Shown here: positions 7,479 to 15,459 of the stretch, piece after piece | Numbering within the stretch: position 1 is the stretch's first letter | Layout of the letters: every line of letters begins with the position of its first letter | NCBI RefSeq assembly: GCF_035271045.1 | Contig: NZ_DATESC010000004.1 | Span: 1-24,367 of the forward strand | Direction of reading: 5' to 3' | Length of the DNA stretch: 24,367 nt | Origin: Marinospirillum sp035271045 | GTDB taxonomy: Bacteria; Pseudomonadota; Gammaproteobacteria; Pseudomonadales; Halomonadaceae | Position numbers and translations under genes: made by a program | The notes under the pieces: generated by a model | Database searches by the model: none | Told to the model about the DNA's origin: nothing | What the model saw: only the letters and a program-made list of their open reading frames with translations

Positions 7479-9701
7479 ATGACAACACCTAAAATTATTT
7501 ATACTTTGACAGACGAAGCACCAGCACTAGCTACTTATTCATTGCTACCGGTTGTCAGTGCTTTTGCAAAAGCTGCCGGTATCGAAGTAGAAACCAGTGA
7601 TATTTCGGTTGCTGCGCGTATTTTATCTACCTTTTCTGATTGTTTAAAAGAAGAGCAGCGTGTAGCGGATACCCTAGAACAACTCGGTGAGTTGGCAAAG
7701 CACCCAGATGCCAATATTATTAAACTGCCTAATATCAGCGCTTCTATTCCTCAATTAAAAGCAGCCATTAAAGAGTTGCAGTCACAAGGCTTTGATCTGC
7801 CTGACTATGTTGACGAGCCAAGCACGGAAGAAGACAAAGAAACCCACGCGCGTTATGCCAAAATTTTGGGCAGTGCAGTAAACCCAGTATTACGTCAGGG
7901 TAATTCTGACCGCCGTGCGCCACCTGCCGTAAAAGCGTTTGCCCGTAAATTTCCGCACTCTATGGGTAAATGGAGCAAAGCATCACGTTCACACGCTGAC
8001 TATATGCGTGGCGGTGACTTTTTCTCTACTGAACAAGCCATCACGATGGAGCAAGCCGGTGATGTGCGTTTAGAGTTTGTTGGTCAAGATGGCAAGGTTG
8101 AAGTTAAAAAGACTTTACCTTTAGAGCAAGGCGAAGTGCTAGACGGTATGTGCATGAGTGCGCGTCAGCTAAGTAACTTCTTTGAGCGCACTTTACAAGA
8201 ATGTAAAGAAGACGGCGTTATGTGGTCGCTGCACGTTAAAGCCACCATGATGAAAGTTTCTCACCCTATTGTGTTCGGTCACGCTGTTAAAACCTTTTTT
8301 AAAGAAGTGTTTGATAAGTACGGTGATTTGTTTGAAGAGTTAGGCGTTAACCCTAACAACGGTATGGCGAGCGTTTACGACAATATCAAAAGTTTACCGC
8401 AGTCTCAGCAAGAAGAAATTGAAGAAGCCATTCATGCTTGCTATGAACACCGTCCTGAAATGGCGATGGTAGATTCGGTTAAAGGCATCACCAACTTACA
8501 CATTCCAAGTGATGTGATCGTTGATGCTTCTATGCCTGCAATGATTCGTAGCTCAGGTAAAATGTGGGGTCGTGACGGCAAGCTAAAAGATGTTAAAGCC
8601 GTTATGCCTGAGTCTACTTACGCTCGTATTTATCAAGAAATGATTAATTTCTGCCGTACTAATGGCGCATTTGATCCAACGACTATGGGTTCAGTGCCTA
8701 ACGTCGGTCTAATGGCGATGAAAGCAGAAGAATACGGTTCACACGACAAAACATTTGAAATGAAAGCTGACGGTATCATGCGTGTTGTTAAGGCTGATGG
8801 TACGGTTCTTATGCAGCATGACGTTGAGAAAGGCGACATTTGGCGTGCCTGTCAAACCAAAGATGCCGCTGTTCGTGACTGGGTTAAATTAGCTGTTAAC
8901 CGTGCTCGCCAATCAGAAACAACCGCTATTTTTTGGCTAGATGCTGAGCGTGCTCACGACAATGAGCTACGCAAAAAAGTAGTCGCTTACCTAAAAGATC
9001 ACGATACTGCTGGTTTAGACATTCGTGTTATGGGTTACAACCGCGCGATTCGTACCACTATGGAGCGTTTAGTGCGTGGTAAAGACACTATCTCTGTAAC
9101 GGGTAACGTATTGCGCGACTACTTAACCGACTTGTTCCCCATTATGGAACTAGGTACTTCAGCTAAAATGCTGTCGATTGTTCCTATGTTGGCAGGCGGC
9201 GGTATGTACGAAACAGGCGCAGGCGGTTCAGCACCTAAGCACGTACAGCAAGTATTAGAAGAAAACCACTTGCGTTGGGATTCGCTTGGCGAATTCTTAG
9301 CCATTGCGGTTTCTTTAGAAGAGCTAGGCATGAAGAACGACAATAAAACGGCTAAAGTTTTAGGTCAGGCACTAGATAAAGCCACGGGTACTTTGTTAGA
9401 AAATAACAAATCGCCTTCACGTAAAGTGGGCGAGCTAGATAACCGTGGTAGCCATTTCTACCTAACCCTTTACTGGGCACAAGAATTGGCAGCACAAACA
9501 GATGACACAGCACTAGCGGCTAAGTTTGCGCCTTTAGCTAAAACCCTAGCAGAAAAAGAAACGCAAATTCTTGAAGAGCTAAGTAAAGTACAAGGTCAAC
9601 CTGTTGATCTAGGTGGCTACTACCGTTTAGATCAAGCTAAAGTCAATGCGGTTATGCGTCCTAGTATGACCTTTAATCAAGCTTTAGACAGCGTTAAATA
9701 A
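7479..9701 (+). CDS. icd: NADP-dependent isocitrate dehydrogenase, monomeric type
   Basis: A 740-residue cytoplasmic TCA-cycle enzyme that oxidises isocitrate to 2-oxoglutarate with NADP. It is the monomeric class typified by Azotobacter vinelandii IDH (about 741 residues), not the dimeric E. coli type. The N-terminus TTPKIIYTLTDEAPALATY matches that protein almost exactly. The substrate-binding loop GSAVNPVLRQGNSDRR places S132, N135, R139 and R145 at the same numbers as the Azotobacter enzyme when counted from the ATG at 7479. That, with GGGGA six bases upstream, fixes the start; an in-frame GTG at 7416 would add a 21-residue extension without homology. It stands alone, ended by the terminator at 9747-9778. 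Confidence 0.96.
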   Translation: MTTPKIIYTLTDEAPALATYSLLPVVSAFAKAAGIEVETSDISVAARILSTFSDCLKEEQRVADTLEQLGELAKHPDANIIKLPNISASIPQLKAAIKELQSQGFDLPDYVDEPSTEEDKETHARYAKILGSAVNPVLRQGNSDRRAPPAVKAFARKFPHSMGKWSKASRSHADYMRGGDFFSTEQAITMEQAGDVRLEFVGQDGKVEVKKTLPLEQGEVLDGMCMSARQLSNFFERTLQECKEDGVMWSLHVKATMMKVSHPIVFGHAVKTFFKEVFDKYGDLFEELGVNPNNGMASVYDNIKSLPQSQQEEIEEAIHACYEHRPEMAMVDSVKGITNLHIPSDVIVDASMPAMIRSSGKMWGRDGKLKDVKAVMPESTYARIYQEMINFCRTNGAFDPTTMGSVPNVGLMAMKAEEYGSHDKTFEMKADGIMRVVKADGTVLMQHDVEKGDIWRACQTKDAAVRDWVKLAVNRARQSETTAIFWLDAERAHDNELRKKVVAYLKDHDTAGLDIRVMGYNRAIRTTMERLVRGKDTISVTGNVLRDYLTDLFPIMELGTSAKMLSIVPMLAGGGMYETGAGGSAPKHVQQVLEENHLRWDSLGEFLAIAVSLEELGMKNDNKTAKVLGQALDKATGTLLENNKSPSRKVGELDNRGSHFYLTLYWAQELAAQTDDTALAAKFAPLAKTLAEKETQILEELSKVQGQPVDLGGYYRLDQAKVNAVMRPSMTFNQALDSVK

Positions 9702-9746
9702 TTCATTTGGCTGGTATTAACCGCCGTTTAAATTAAAGTAGTACAC

Positions 9747-9778
9747 AACCCGAAGCTTTTAAAGGCTTCGGGTTTTTT
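9747..9778 (+). terminator. Rho-independent terminator after icd
   Basis: AACCCGAAGC pairs perfectly with GCTTCGGGTT around an eight-base loop, followed by a run of T. It lies 45 bases after the icd stop and separates icd from the suf operon. The clearest intrinsic terminator in the window. Confidence 0.92.
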
Positions 9779-10025
9779 ATTGAGTAGTTGACTACTTTAC
9801 TAGGAATTAAAAAAGCACTAAAATGCTAAGCTATAAAAAGCAGCGTGTTATGCAAGTCATCCACCCGTTATTAGCTTCGGTTACTCTTGCCTAATTGGCG
9901 TAGATTCAGCTAATTAAGCCACCTTGGGCATAAATACACGCCCTAAATTTACACTCAGTTAGTTAATTTACTCAATTAATTAATTGTTTATAAAAAACAA
10001 AATTTGATGATGCCCGGAGACCTAC
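9779..10025 (+). promoter_or_regulatory. suf operon upstream region: candidate promoter and two dyads
   Basis: This gene-free leader holds a dyad TTGGGC-N10-GCCCTAA (9924-9946) and a perfect 14-base palindrome CAATTAATTAATTG (9973-9986). The palindrome fills the spacer between a possible -35, TTTACT (9967-9972), and a possible -10, TATAAA (9989-9994), spacing 16. Transcription would begin near 10001, about 25 bases before sufB. Neither dyad is a good fit to the E. coli IscR or Fur consensus. No RNA gene was seen. The AT-rich composition makes chance palindromes plausible. Confidence 0.4.
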
Positions 10026-11483
10026 ATGGCAAATGAAGAAATGGAACAGCTGGTTCGCACTGACTATAAGCAAGGCTTTGTAACCGATATTGAAAGTGAC
10101 ACTCTTGCGCCTGGGTTGAGCGAAGCTGTTGTTCGTTATATCTCAGCCAAGAAAAAAGAACCTCAATGGTTGCTTGATTGGCGTTTAGAAGCTTTTGCAC
10201 TGTGGAAAAAAATGCACGACCCACAAGCTTGGGCGAATATTGCTTATCCAGAAATCGATTATCAAGCCATTTCCTATTATTCTGCACCGGGTGCCAAAGA
10301 TAAAAATGCGCCTAAAAGCCTTGACGAAGTAGACCCGAAACTACTAGAAACCTTTGAAAAACTGGGCATTCCTTTGCATGAACGTGCTGCTTTAGCCGGT
10401 GTTAAAGGCGTTGCAGTAGATGCGGTTTTTGACTCGGTTTCTGTGGGTACAACCTTTAAAAAAGAACTGGCCGAAGCCGGTGTTATTTTCAGTTCTATTT
10501 CTGAAGCCGTTCAAGAGTACCCAGAATTGGTGCGTCAATACTTGGGCAGCGTTGTTCCACAAACCGACAATTATTATGCGGCACTTAATTCAGCAGTATT
10601 TACCGATGGTTCTTTTGTCTTTGTTCCTAAAGGTGTTACCTGCCCGATGGAACTTTCTACTTACTTTCGTATTAATGCTGCTAACACAGGGCAATTTGAA
10701 CGCACGCTGATTATTTGTGAAGAGGGCGCTCAGGTTAGCTACTTAGAAGGCTGTACAGCACCGATGCGTGATGAAAACCAATTGCACGCAGCCGTAGTAG
10801 AATTAGTTGCCTTAGATGATGCTTACATTAAGTATTCAACAGTACAAAACTGGTATCCAGGCGATGAAGAAGGCAAAGGTGGTATTTATAACTTTGTGAC
10901 TAAGCGTGGTGATTGCCGTGGTGATCGCTCTAAAATTACTTGGACACAAGTTGAAACAGGTTCAGCCATCACGTGGAAGTACCCTAGCTGTGTGTTGCGC
11001 GGTAAGGATTCGGTAGGTGAATTTTACTCTGTTGCTGTCACCAATAATTATCAGCAAGCGGATACTGGCACTAAAATGATTCATATTGGCGAAGGCAGCC
11101 GTTCAACGATTGTTTCTAAAGGCATTTCAGCGGGGCATTCTAATCAGTCTTACCGTGGTCTAGTAAAAATCTTACCCAGTGCTAAAAATGCCCGTAACTT
11201 TACGCAGTGTGACTCTTTATTGTTAGGTGATAAGTGCGGTGCACACACTTTTCCTTATCAAGAAATTCGCAACGCAACAGCGCAAATAGAACACGAAGCC
11301 ACCACTTCAAAAATTGGTGAAGATCAGTTGTTTTATTGTATGCAGCGTGGCATTTCTGAAGAAGATGCAGTCAACATGATTGTGAATGGTTTTTGTAAAG
11401 ACGTTTTCCAAGAGTTGCCGATGGAGTTTGCGGTTGAAGCCGAAGCTTTATTAAATGTTACTTTAGAAGGTGCTGTTGGCTAG
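10026..11483 (+). CDS. sufB: Fe-S cluster assembly scaffold subunit SufB
   Basis: A 485-residue cytoplasmic protein of the SufBD family. SufB with SufC and SufD forms the SufBC2D complex on which clusters are built using sulfur from SufS. The C-terminal core is nearly identical in pattern to E. coli SufB (495 residues): NARNFTQCDSLLLGDKCG, HTFPYQEIRNATAQIEHEAT and YCMQRGISEEDAV. C395 corresponds to the essential C405 of E. coli (offset 10). CGGAGA precedes the ATG with good spacing. The first gene of the operon; a 70-base gap with no evident terminator separates it from sufC. Confidence 0.97.
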   Translation: MANEEMEQLVRTDYKQGFVTDIESDTLAPGLSEAVVRYISAKKKEPQWLLDWRLEAFALWKKMHDPQAWANIAYPEIDYQAISYYSAPGAKDKNAPKSLDEVDPKLLETFEKLGIPLHERAALAGVKGVAVDAVFDSVSVGTTFKKELAEAGVIFSSISEAVQEYPELVRQYLGSVVPQTDNYYAALNSAVFTDGSFVFVPKGVTCPMELSTYFRINAANTGQFERTLIICEEGAQVSYLEGCTAPMRDENQLHAAVVELVALDDAYIKYSTVQNWYPGDEEGKGGIYNFVTKRGDCRGDRSKITWTQVETGSAITWKYPSCVLRGKDSVGEFYSVAVTNNYQQADTGTKMIHIGEGSRSTIVSKGISAGHSNQSYRGLVKILPSAKNARNFTQCDSLLLGDKCGAHTFPYQEIRNATAQIEHEATTSKIGEDQLFYCMQRGISEEDAVNMIVNGFCKDVFQELPMEFAVEAEALLNVTLEGAVG

Positions 11484-11553
11484 AAAAAATGCTGTGGGTT
11501 AACAAGATCGCCACTAAGTTAAAGAATTTATAGATTATAACGAGACTATTAAG

Positions 11554-12303
11554 ATGATTGAGATTAAAGACTTACACGCCCAAGTAGAAGGTAACCCCAT
11601 TCTTAAAGGTTTAAACCTAACGATTAAGTCTGGCGAAGTCCATGCCATTATGGGGCCAAATGGTGCGGGTAAATCAACCCTTTCTGCGGTATTGGCAGGC
11701 CGTGATAATTATGAAGTCACCAGGGGTTCGGTTACTTTCTTAGGCAAAAATTTATTTGAAATGAGCGTTGAAGAACGTGCTTGTGCGGGTTTGATGTTGG
11801 CATTTCAATACCCTGTTGAAATTCCCGGTGTGAAAAATGTTTACCTTTTAAAAGCTGCGTTAAATGCGCAACGTAAAGCCCGTGGCGAGCCAGAAATGGA
11901 AGCACCTGCGTTTATGAAATTGGTGCGTGAAAAACTACAGTTTATGAAAATAGACAATAGTTTTTTACACCGCGCTGTGAATGAAGGTTTTTCAGGCGGC
12001 GAAAAAAAGCGTAATGAAATTTTACAAATGTTAATCCTAGAACCTAAATTAATCTTATTAGATGAAATTGATTCGGGTTTAGATATTGATGCTTTAAAAA
12101 TTGTTGCTGAGGGTGTTAATTCGTTGCGTGATGCCAACCGTAGCTTTTTAATGATTACCCATTACCAGCGTTTACTCGATTACATCGAGCCAGATTTCGT
12201 TCACGTATTAAGTGACGGTCAAATCATTAAAAGTGGCGATAAATCCTTAGCCCTTAAACTAGAAGAACAGGGTTACGATTGGGTGTTGGAGGAAACTGCA
12301 TGA
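11554..12303 (+). CDS. sufC: Fe-S cluster assembly ATPase SufC
   Basis: A 249-residue ABC-type ATPase, soluble, energising the SufBC2D scaffold. All ATPase motifs are present: Walker A GPNGAGKST (about residues 34-42), signature FSGGEKKR (146-153), Walker B LILLDE with catalytic E171 and the SufC-typical EIDSGLD, and H-loop H203 in ITHYQRLL. The insertion after the Q-loop (AFQYPVEIPG) is typical of SufC rather than transporter ATPases. Its TGA overlaps the sufD ATG, so translation of the two is coupled. Confidence 0.97.
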   Translation: MIEIKDLHAQVEGNPILKGLNLTIKSGEVHAIMGPNGAGKSTLSAVLAGRDNYEVTRGSVTFLGKNLFEMSVEERACAGLMLAFQYPVEIPGVKNVYLLKAALNAQRKARGEPEMEAPAFMKLVREKLQFMKIDNSFLHRAVNEGFSGGEKKRNEILQMLILEPKLILLDEIDSGLDIDALKIVAEGVNSLRDANRSFLMITHYQRLLDYIEPDFVHVLSDGQIIKSGDKSLALKLEEQGYDWVLEETA

Positions 12304-13619
12304 ATGCGTATGTAAAAACCTTCACGGCATTTAACGGAGATGCTGAAAGCAGTTGGTTAAAAAGTCAACGCATTGCCGCTTTTGCGCGTTTTGAGCATTT
12401 AGGCTTTCCAACGCCAGCGGTGGAACAATGGAAATATACCGACACCAAAGCCTTAGCCAAACAAGTATTTAAGCTAGCTGAAAGCTATGATGAAGCGGCT
12501 GCTCAAGCGCTGTTTGCAAGCAAAGGCTTAAAACTGGATGCTTATTATCTTGTGCTTGTTGACGGCGTGTTAAGCCCCGCGCTGTCTAATCTTGAGGCTA
12601 TGCAAGAAGCGGTGGTGATAGAGCCGTTATCGCAAGCCTTAGCAACGGAACTAGAGCTAACGTGCGGCATGATGGGACGTTTAGCCGGTATTGATGTGGA
12701 TGTCTTTACGGCGCTGAACTTTGCTTTTGTTAGCGAAGGTGCGGTGATTCGGATAGGCAATCATCAAAAGCTCAATAAACCGTTGGTGATTACCTATTTG
12801 TCTACGGCTAATGCTGCTGATGAAACAGCGGTGATGTCGCACCCACGCATTTTAATTGCGGCTGGTGCGAACAGTGAGCTGCAACTGATAGAACACTTTA
12901 TTGGTGCTGATGATGCAAAAAATTTCACCAACCGTGTGGTTGAAGGCATTTTGGAACGCAACGCTAAAATTGAACACACTCTATTGCAGCAACCAAGCGA
13001 TAAAGAGTGGTGGGTTGGGCGCATTCAAATGGAACAAAAACGCGATAGCCGTTATACCTTTCACCACATGAATTTGGGTGGTAAGTTGGTACGTGATGAC
13101 TTGGTGTGTGATTTGAATGGCAAAGGCGCAGAAGCTCACTTTTCTGGCCTGTTATTGGGTCGTAATCGCCAGCACTTAGATATTCATACTTTGGTTAATC
13201 ACAATGCACCATTAACGCATAGCTATGAAACCTATAAAACCATTTTAAATGACCGTGCTCGGGGTGTATTTAATAGCCTAGTGGTGGTTAAAAAAGACAG
13301 TCAAAAAATAAGTGCTGTACAAAATAACGCTAACTTACTGCTTAGCGATCAGGCAGAAATAGATGCTAAGCCAGAGCTAATTATTTTTGCTGATGACGTA
13401 AAATGTTCACATGGTGCAACAACGGGTCAGCTAGATATGGATGCCTTGTTCTATTTAATGGCGCGTGGTGTCGATGAACAGCAAGCCCGTGGCTTGTTAA
13501 CCTTGGCTTTTGCGAATGAAGTGGTTGATACCTTGTTAATTCCAGCCATTTATAACCTAGTAGAAACTGCCGTTGCTGGGCAATTGCCACATAAAATTGA
13601 GTTGGAATTAATGCAATGA
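12300..13619 (+). CDS. sufD: Fe-S cluster assembly protein SufD
   Basis: A 439-residue SufBD-family partner of SufB and SufC. The C-terminal beta-helix carries the motif DVKCSHGATTGQ; H371 there corresponds to the functionally required H360 of E. coli SufD. The family's closing segment ARGLLTLAFANEVV is also present. The N-terminal helical region (about 1-150) is less conserved, as usual. The ATG at 12300 is chosen because it overlaps the sufC stop as ATGA and has GGAGG seven bases upstream; an in-frame TTG at 12279 would add seven residues inside sufC. Confidence 0.95.
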   Translation: MNAYVKTFTAFNGDAESSWLKSQRIAAFARFEHLGFPTPAVEQWKYTDTKALAKQVFKLAESYDEAAAQALFASKGLKLDAYYLVLVDGVLSPALSNLEAMQEAVVIEPLSQALATELELTCGMMGRLAGIDVDVFTALNFAFVSEGAVIRIGNHQKLNKPLVITYLSTANAADETAVMSHPRILIAAGANSELQLIEHFIGADDAKNFTNRVVEGILERNAKIEHTLLQQPSDKEWWVGRIQMEQKRDSRYTFHHMNLGGKLVRDDLVCDLNGKGAEAHFSGLLLGRNRQHLDIHTLVNHNAPLTHSYETYKTILNDRARGVFNSLVVVKKDSQKISAVQNNANLLLSDQAEIDAKPELIIFADDVKCSHGATTGQLDMDALFYLMARGVDEQQARGLLTLAFANEVVDTLLIPAIYNLVETAVAGQLPHKIELELMQ

Positions 13620-14848
13620 AGCAGCCAGCCTATGACCTAGCCAGTTTAAGAAAGGAGTTTCCAATTCTTGCCCGTGAAGTGAATGGCAAGCCTTTGGTGT
13701 ATTTAGACAACGCTGCGACCAGTCAAAAGCCTTTAGCCGTTATTCAGGCGATGGATGATTATTACCGTCATACCAATGCTAATATTCACCGTGGCTTGCA
13801 TACGCTGTCACAAGAAGCAACTGATGCCCACGAGCTGGCGCGAGAAAAGGTGCAAGGCTTTATTAATGCCGCTTCCAGTAAAGAAGTTATTTTTACGCGA
13901 GGTACGACCGAAAGCATTAATCTAGTCGCGCAAAGTTGGGGTCGAGCCAATTTAAAAGCGGGCGATCAAGTCATGCTGTCGATGATGGAACACCACGCCA
14001 ATATCGTGCCTTGGCAAATGCTGCGTGAACAGTTAGGCATTGAGTTAGTTATTATTCCCATTTTGGCTAACGGCAGTTTAGATATGGACGCTTTTTTCCA
14101 ACTGTTAACGCCCAAGGTTAAATTTCTAGCCATTACTCAAGTCTCTAATGCTTTAGGAACGGTGACATCGTTGGCAGCGATTATTCCAATGGCTAAAGCG
14201 CTTGGCATTCCTGTGTTGGTGGACGGTGCTCAAGCCATTCCTCACCAAGCCATAGACGTACAAGCCTTGGATGCTGATTTTTATGTTTTTTCAGCCCATA
14301 AAATGTACGGGCCGACTGGCATAGGTGTGCTCTATGGTAAAGAAGCTTTGCTAGAAGCCATGCCGCCTTGGCAAGGTGGTGGTGATATGATTGATGTGGT
14401 GACTTTTGAAAAAACCACCTATGCAAAATTACCGCATAAATTTGAAGCCGGTACGCCAGCCATTGCCGATGCGATTGGCTTGGGGGCAGCGGTTGATTGG
14501 ATGCAGCGTGTGGGTGCTGATGCGATTGGTGCTTGGGAGCATGAATTACTGGTTTATGCGACTGCACAAATGAAAGCTCAGCTATCGGGATTGCGTATTT
14601 TGGGTGAAGCGCCCAACAAGGTAGGGGTTATCTCTTTTGTGCTAGACGGCGCTCATGCCCAAGACATAGGTTTATTAACCGATCAGCTAGGCGTTGCGCT
14701 GCGTACAGGTCATCATTGTGCTATGCCGGTTTTACACCACCTAGGCGTTGATGCAACGGCTAGGGTTTCTTTTGCGGCTTACAACACGCTAGAAGAAGTC
14801 GATGTGTTTGTGGCTGCACTTAAACGCGTTAGAGAAATGCTGATCTAG
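13616..14848 (+). CDS. sufS: cysteine desulfurase SufS (PLP-dependent)
   Basis: A 410-residue aminotransferase class V enzyme that takes sulfur from cysteine, leaving alanine, and passes it as persulfide to the scaffold. The PLP lysine is K229 in VFSAHKMYGPTG and the catalytic cysteine is C368 in RTGHHCAMP, close to K226 and C364 of E. coli SufS (406 residues). Other group II features are LVYLDNAATSQKP and NIHRGLHTLS. The ATG overlaps the sufD stop (ATGA), so translation is coupled. No SufE or SufU partner gene follows, although this class normally needs one; it may be elsewhere. Confidence 0.96.
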   Translation: MKQPAYDLASLRKEFPILAREVNGKPLVYLDNAATSQKPLAVIQAMDDYYRHTNANIHRGLHTLSQEATDAHELAREKVQGFINAASSKEVIFTRGTTESINLVAQSWGRANLKAGDQVMLSMMEHHANIVPWQMLREQLGIELVIIPILANGSLDMDAFFQLLTPKVKFLAITQVSNALGTVTSLAAIIPMAKALGIPVLVDGAQAIPHQAIDVQALDADFYVFSAHKMYGPTGIGVLYGKEALLEAMPPWQGGGDMIDVVTFEKTTYAKLPHKFEAGTPAIADAIGLGAAVDWMQRVGADAIGAWEHELLVYATAQMKAQLSGLRILGEAPNKVGVISFVLDGAHAQDIGLLTDQLGVALRTGHHCAMPVLHHLGVDATARVSFAAYNTLEEVDVFVAALKRVREMLI

Positions 14849-14863
14849 TCAGTTGGAGACGTT

Positions 14864-14884
14864 ATGAGTCAAGCTAAGGTATGA
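14864..14884 (+). promoter_or_regulatory. six-codon mini-ORF coupled to sufT start
   Basis: ATG at 14864 with a good ribosome site (GGAG at 14855-14858, five-base spacer) opens a six-codon frame, MSQAKV, which ends at TGA 14882-14884. That stop overlaps the sufT ATG (14881) as ATGA. The sufT ATG has only TAAGG almost touching it, a poor ribosome site. The mini-ORF and sufT begin with the same nine bases, ATGAGTCAA, 17 bases apart, so a short tandem duplication may have created it. Termination and restart is the expected way to translate sufT. Confidence 0.5.
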
Positions 14885-15435
14885 GTCAAATTAAAAAAGG
14901 CGATAAGCTAAATTTACTGCGTGAAACTGAAGTGATTTCTGTACCTTTTGGGCTAACCATTAGTTTACCAGAAGGTGAATCTATAGAAATAATGCAGGCT
15001 AAAGGCAGTACGGTTAGTGTTGGTTATCAAGGCCGTTTGTATATGGTTGAAGGCATTAATCTTGATGCTTTAGGTATGAAAAGTATTAAGCGTGAAGTTT
15101 TGGCAAAGGGTGCTAGTAACCAGCAAATTTTAGACTTTGCTTGGGCACAATTACGCACTTGTTTTGATCCTGAAATTCCAGTCAATATTGTTGAGCTAGG
15201 TTTAGTTTATGGTATGAAAGTGATTGATTTAATCGACGGTCGTAAAATGCTTAACATTCAAATGACTTTAACTGCGCCCGGTTGTGGTATGGGTGAAGTA
15301 ATAGCAGCTGATGCAAGGCGTAAAATTTTAGGTGCTGAAGACCTGAATTCTGTTAATACAGACATTGTGTTTAGCCCACCTTGGTCACGAGAAATGATGT
15401 CAGAAGATGCCCAGCTAGAGCTGGGTATGTTCTGA
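14881..15435 (+). CDS. sufT: SufT-type Fe-S assembly factor (DUF59/MIP18 family)
   Basis: A 184-residue cytoplasmic protein with two parts: an N-terminal beta-rich region (about 1-75) seen in SufT proteins and a C-terminal DUF59/PaaD-like domain (about 82-178). The domain shows FDPEIPVNIVELGLVYG (D96, P97, E98) and TAPGCGMGEVIAADAR with C135, the conserved cysteine of the family, and ends in a VFSPPWS-type motif. SufT proteins assist maturation of Fe-S proteins, shown genetically in Staphylococcus aureus; the exact step is not settled. It is the last gene of the suf operon, 32 bases after sufS, behind a mini-ORF. It converges with the dCache receptor gene, 24 bases away, with no obvious terminator between. 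Confidence 0.9.
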   Translation: MSQIKKGDKLNLLRETEVISVPFGLTISLPEGESIEIMQAKGSTVSVGYQGRLYMVEGINLDALGMKSIKREVLAKGASNQQILDFAWAQLRTCFDPEIPVNIVELGLVYGMKVIDLIDGRKMLNIQMTLTAPGCGMGEVIAADARRKILGAEDLNSVNTDIVFSPPWSREMMSEDAQLELGMF

Positions 15436-15459
15436 TAATTCAAAGTGTTGTTGAGCAAA

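Noticed and set aside
9988..10287. Minus-strand ORF of 99 codons over the sufB start
   Set aside because: It overlaps conserved sufB coding sequence and its own promoter region; no family resemblance or ribosome site.
12279..12299. TTG start for sufD inside sufC
   Set aside because: ATG 12300 has GGAGG at ideal spacing and an ATGA overlap with the sufC stop.
14193..14567. Minus-strand ORF of 124 codons inside sufS
   Set aside because: Histidine- and glutamine-rich reading typical of an antisense frame; sufS is fully conserved here.
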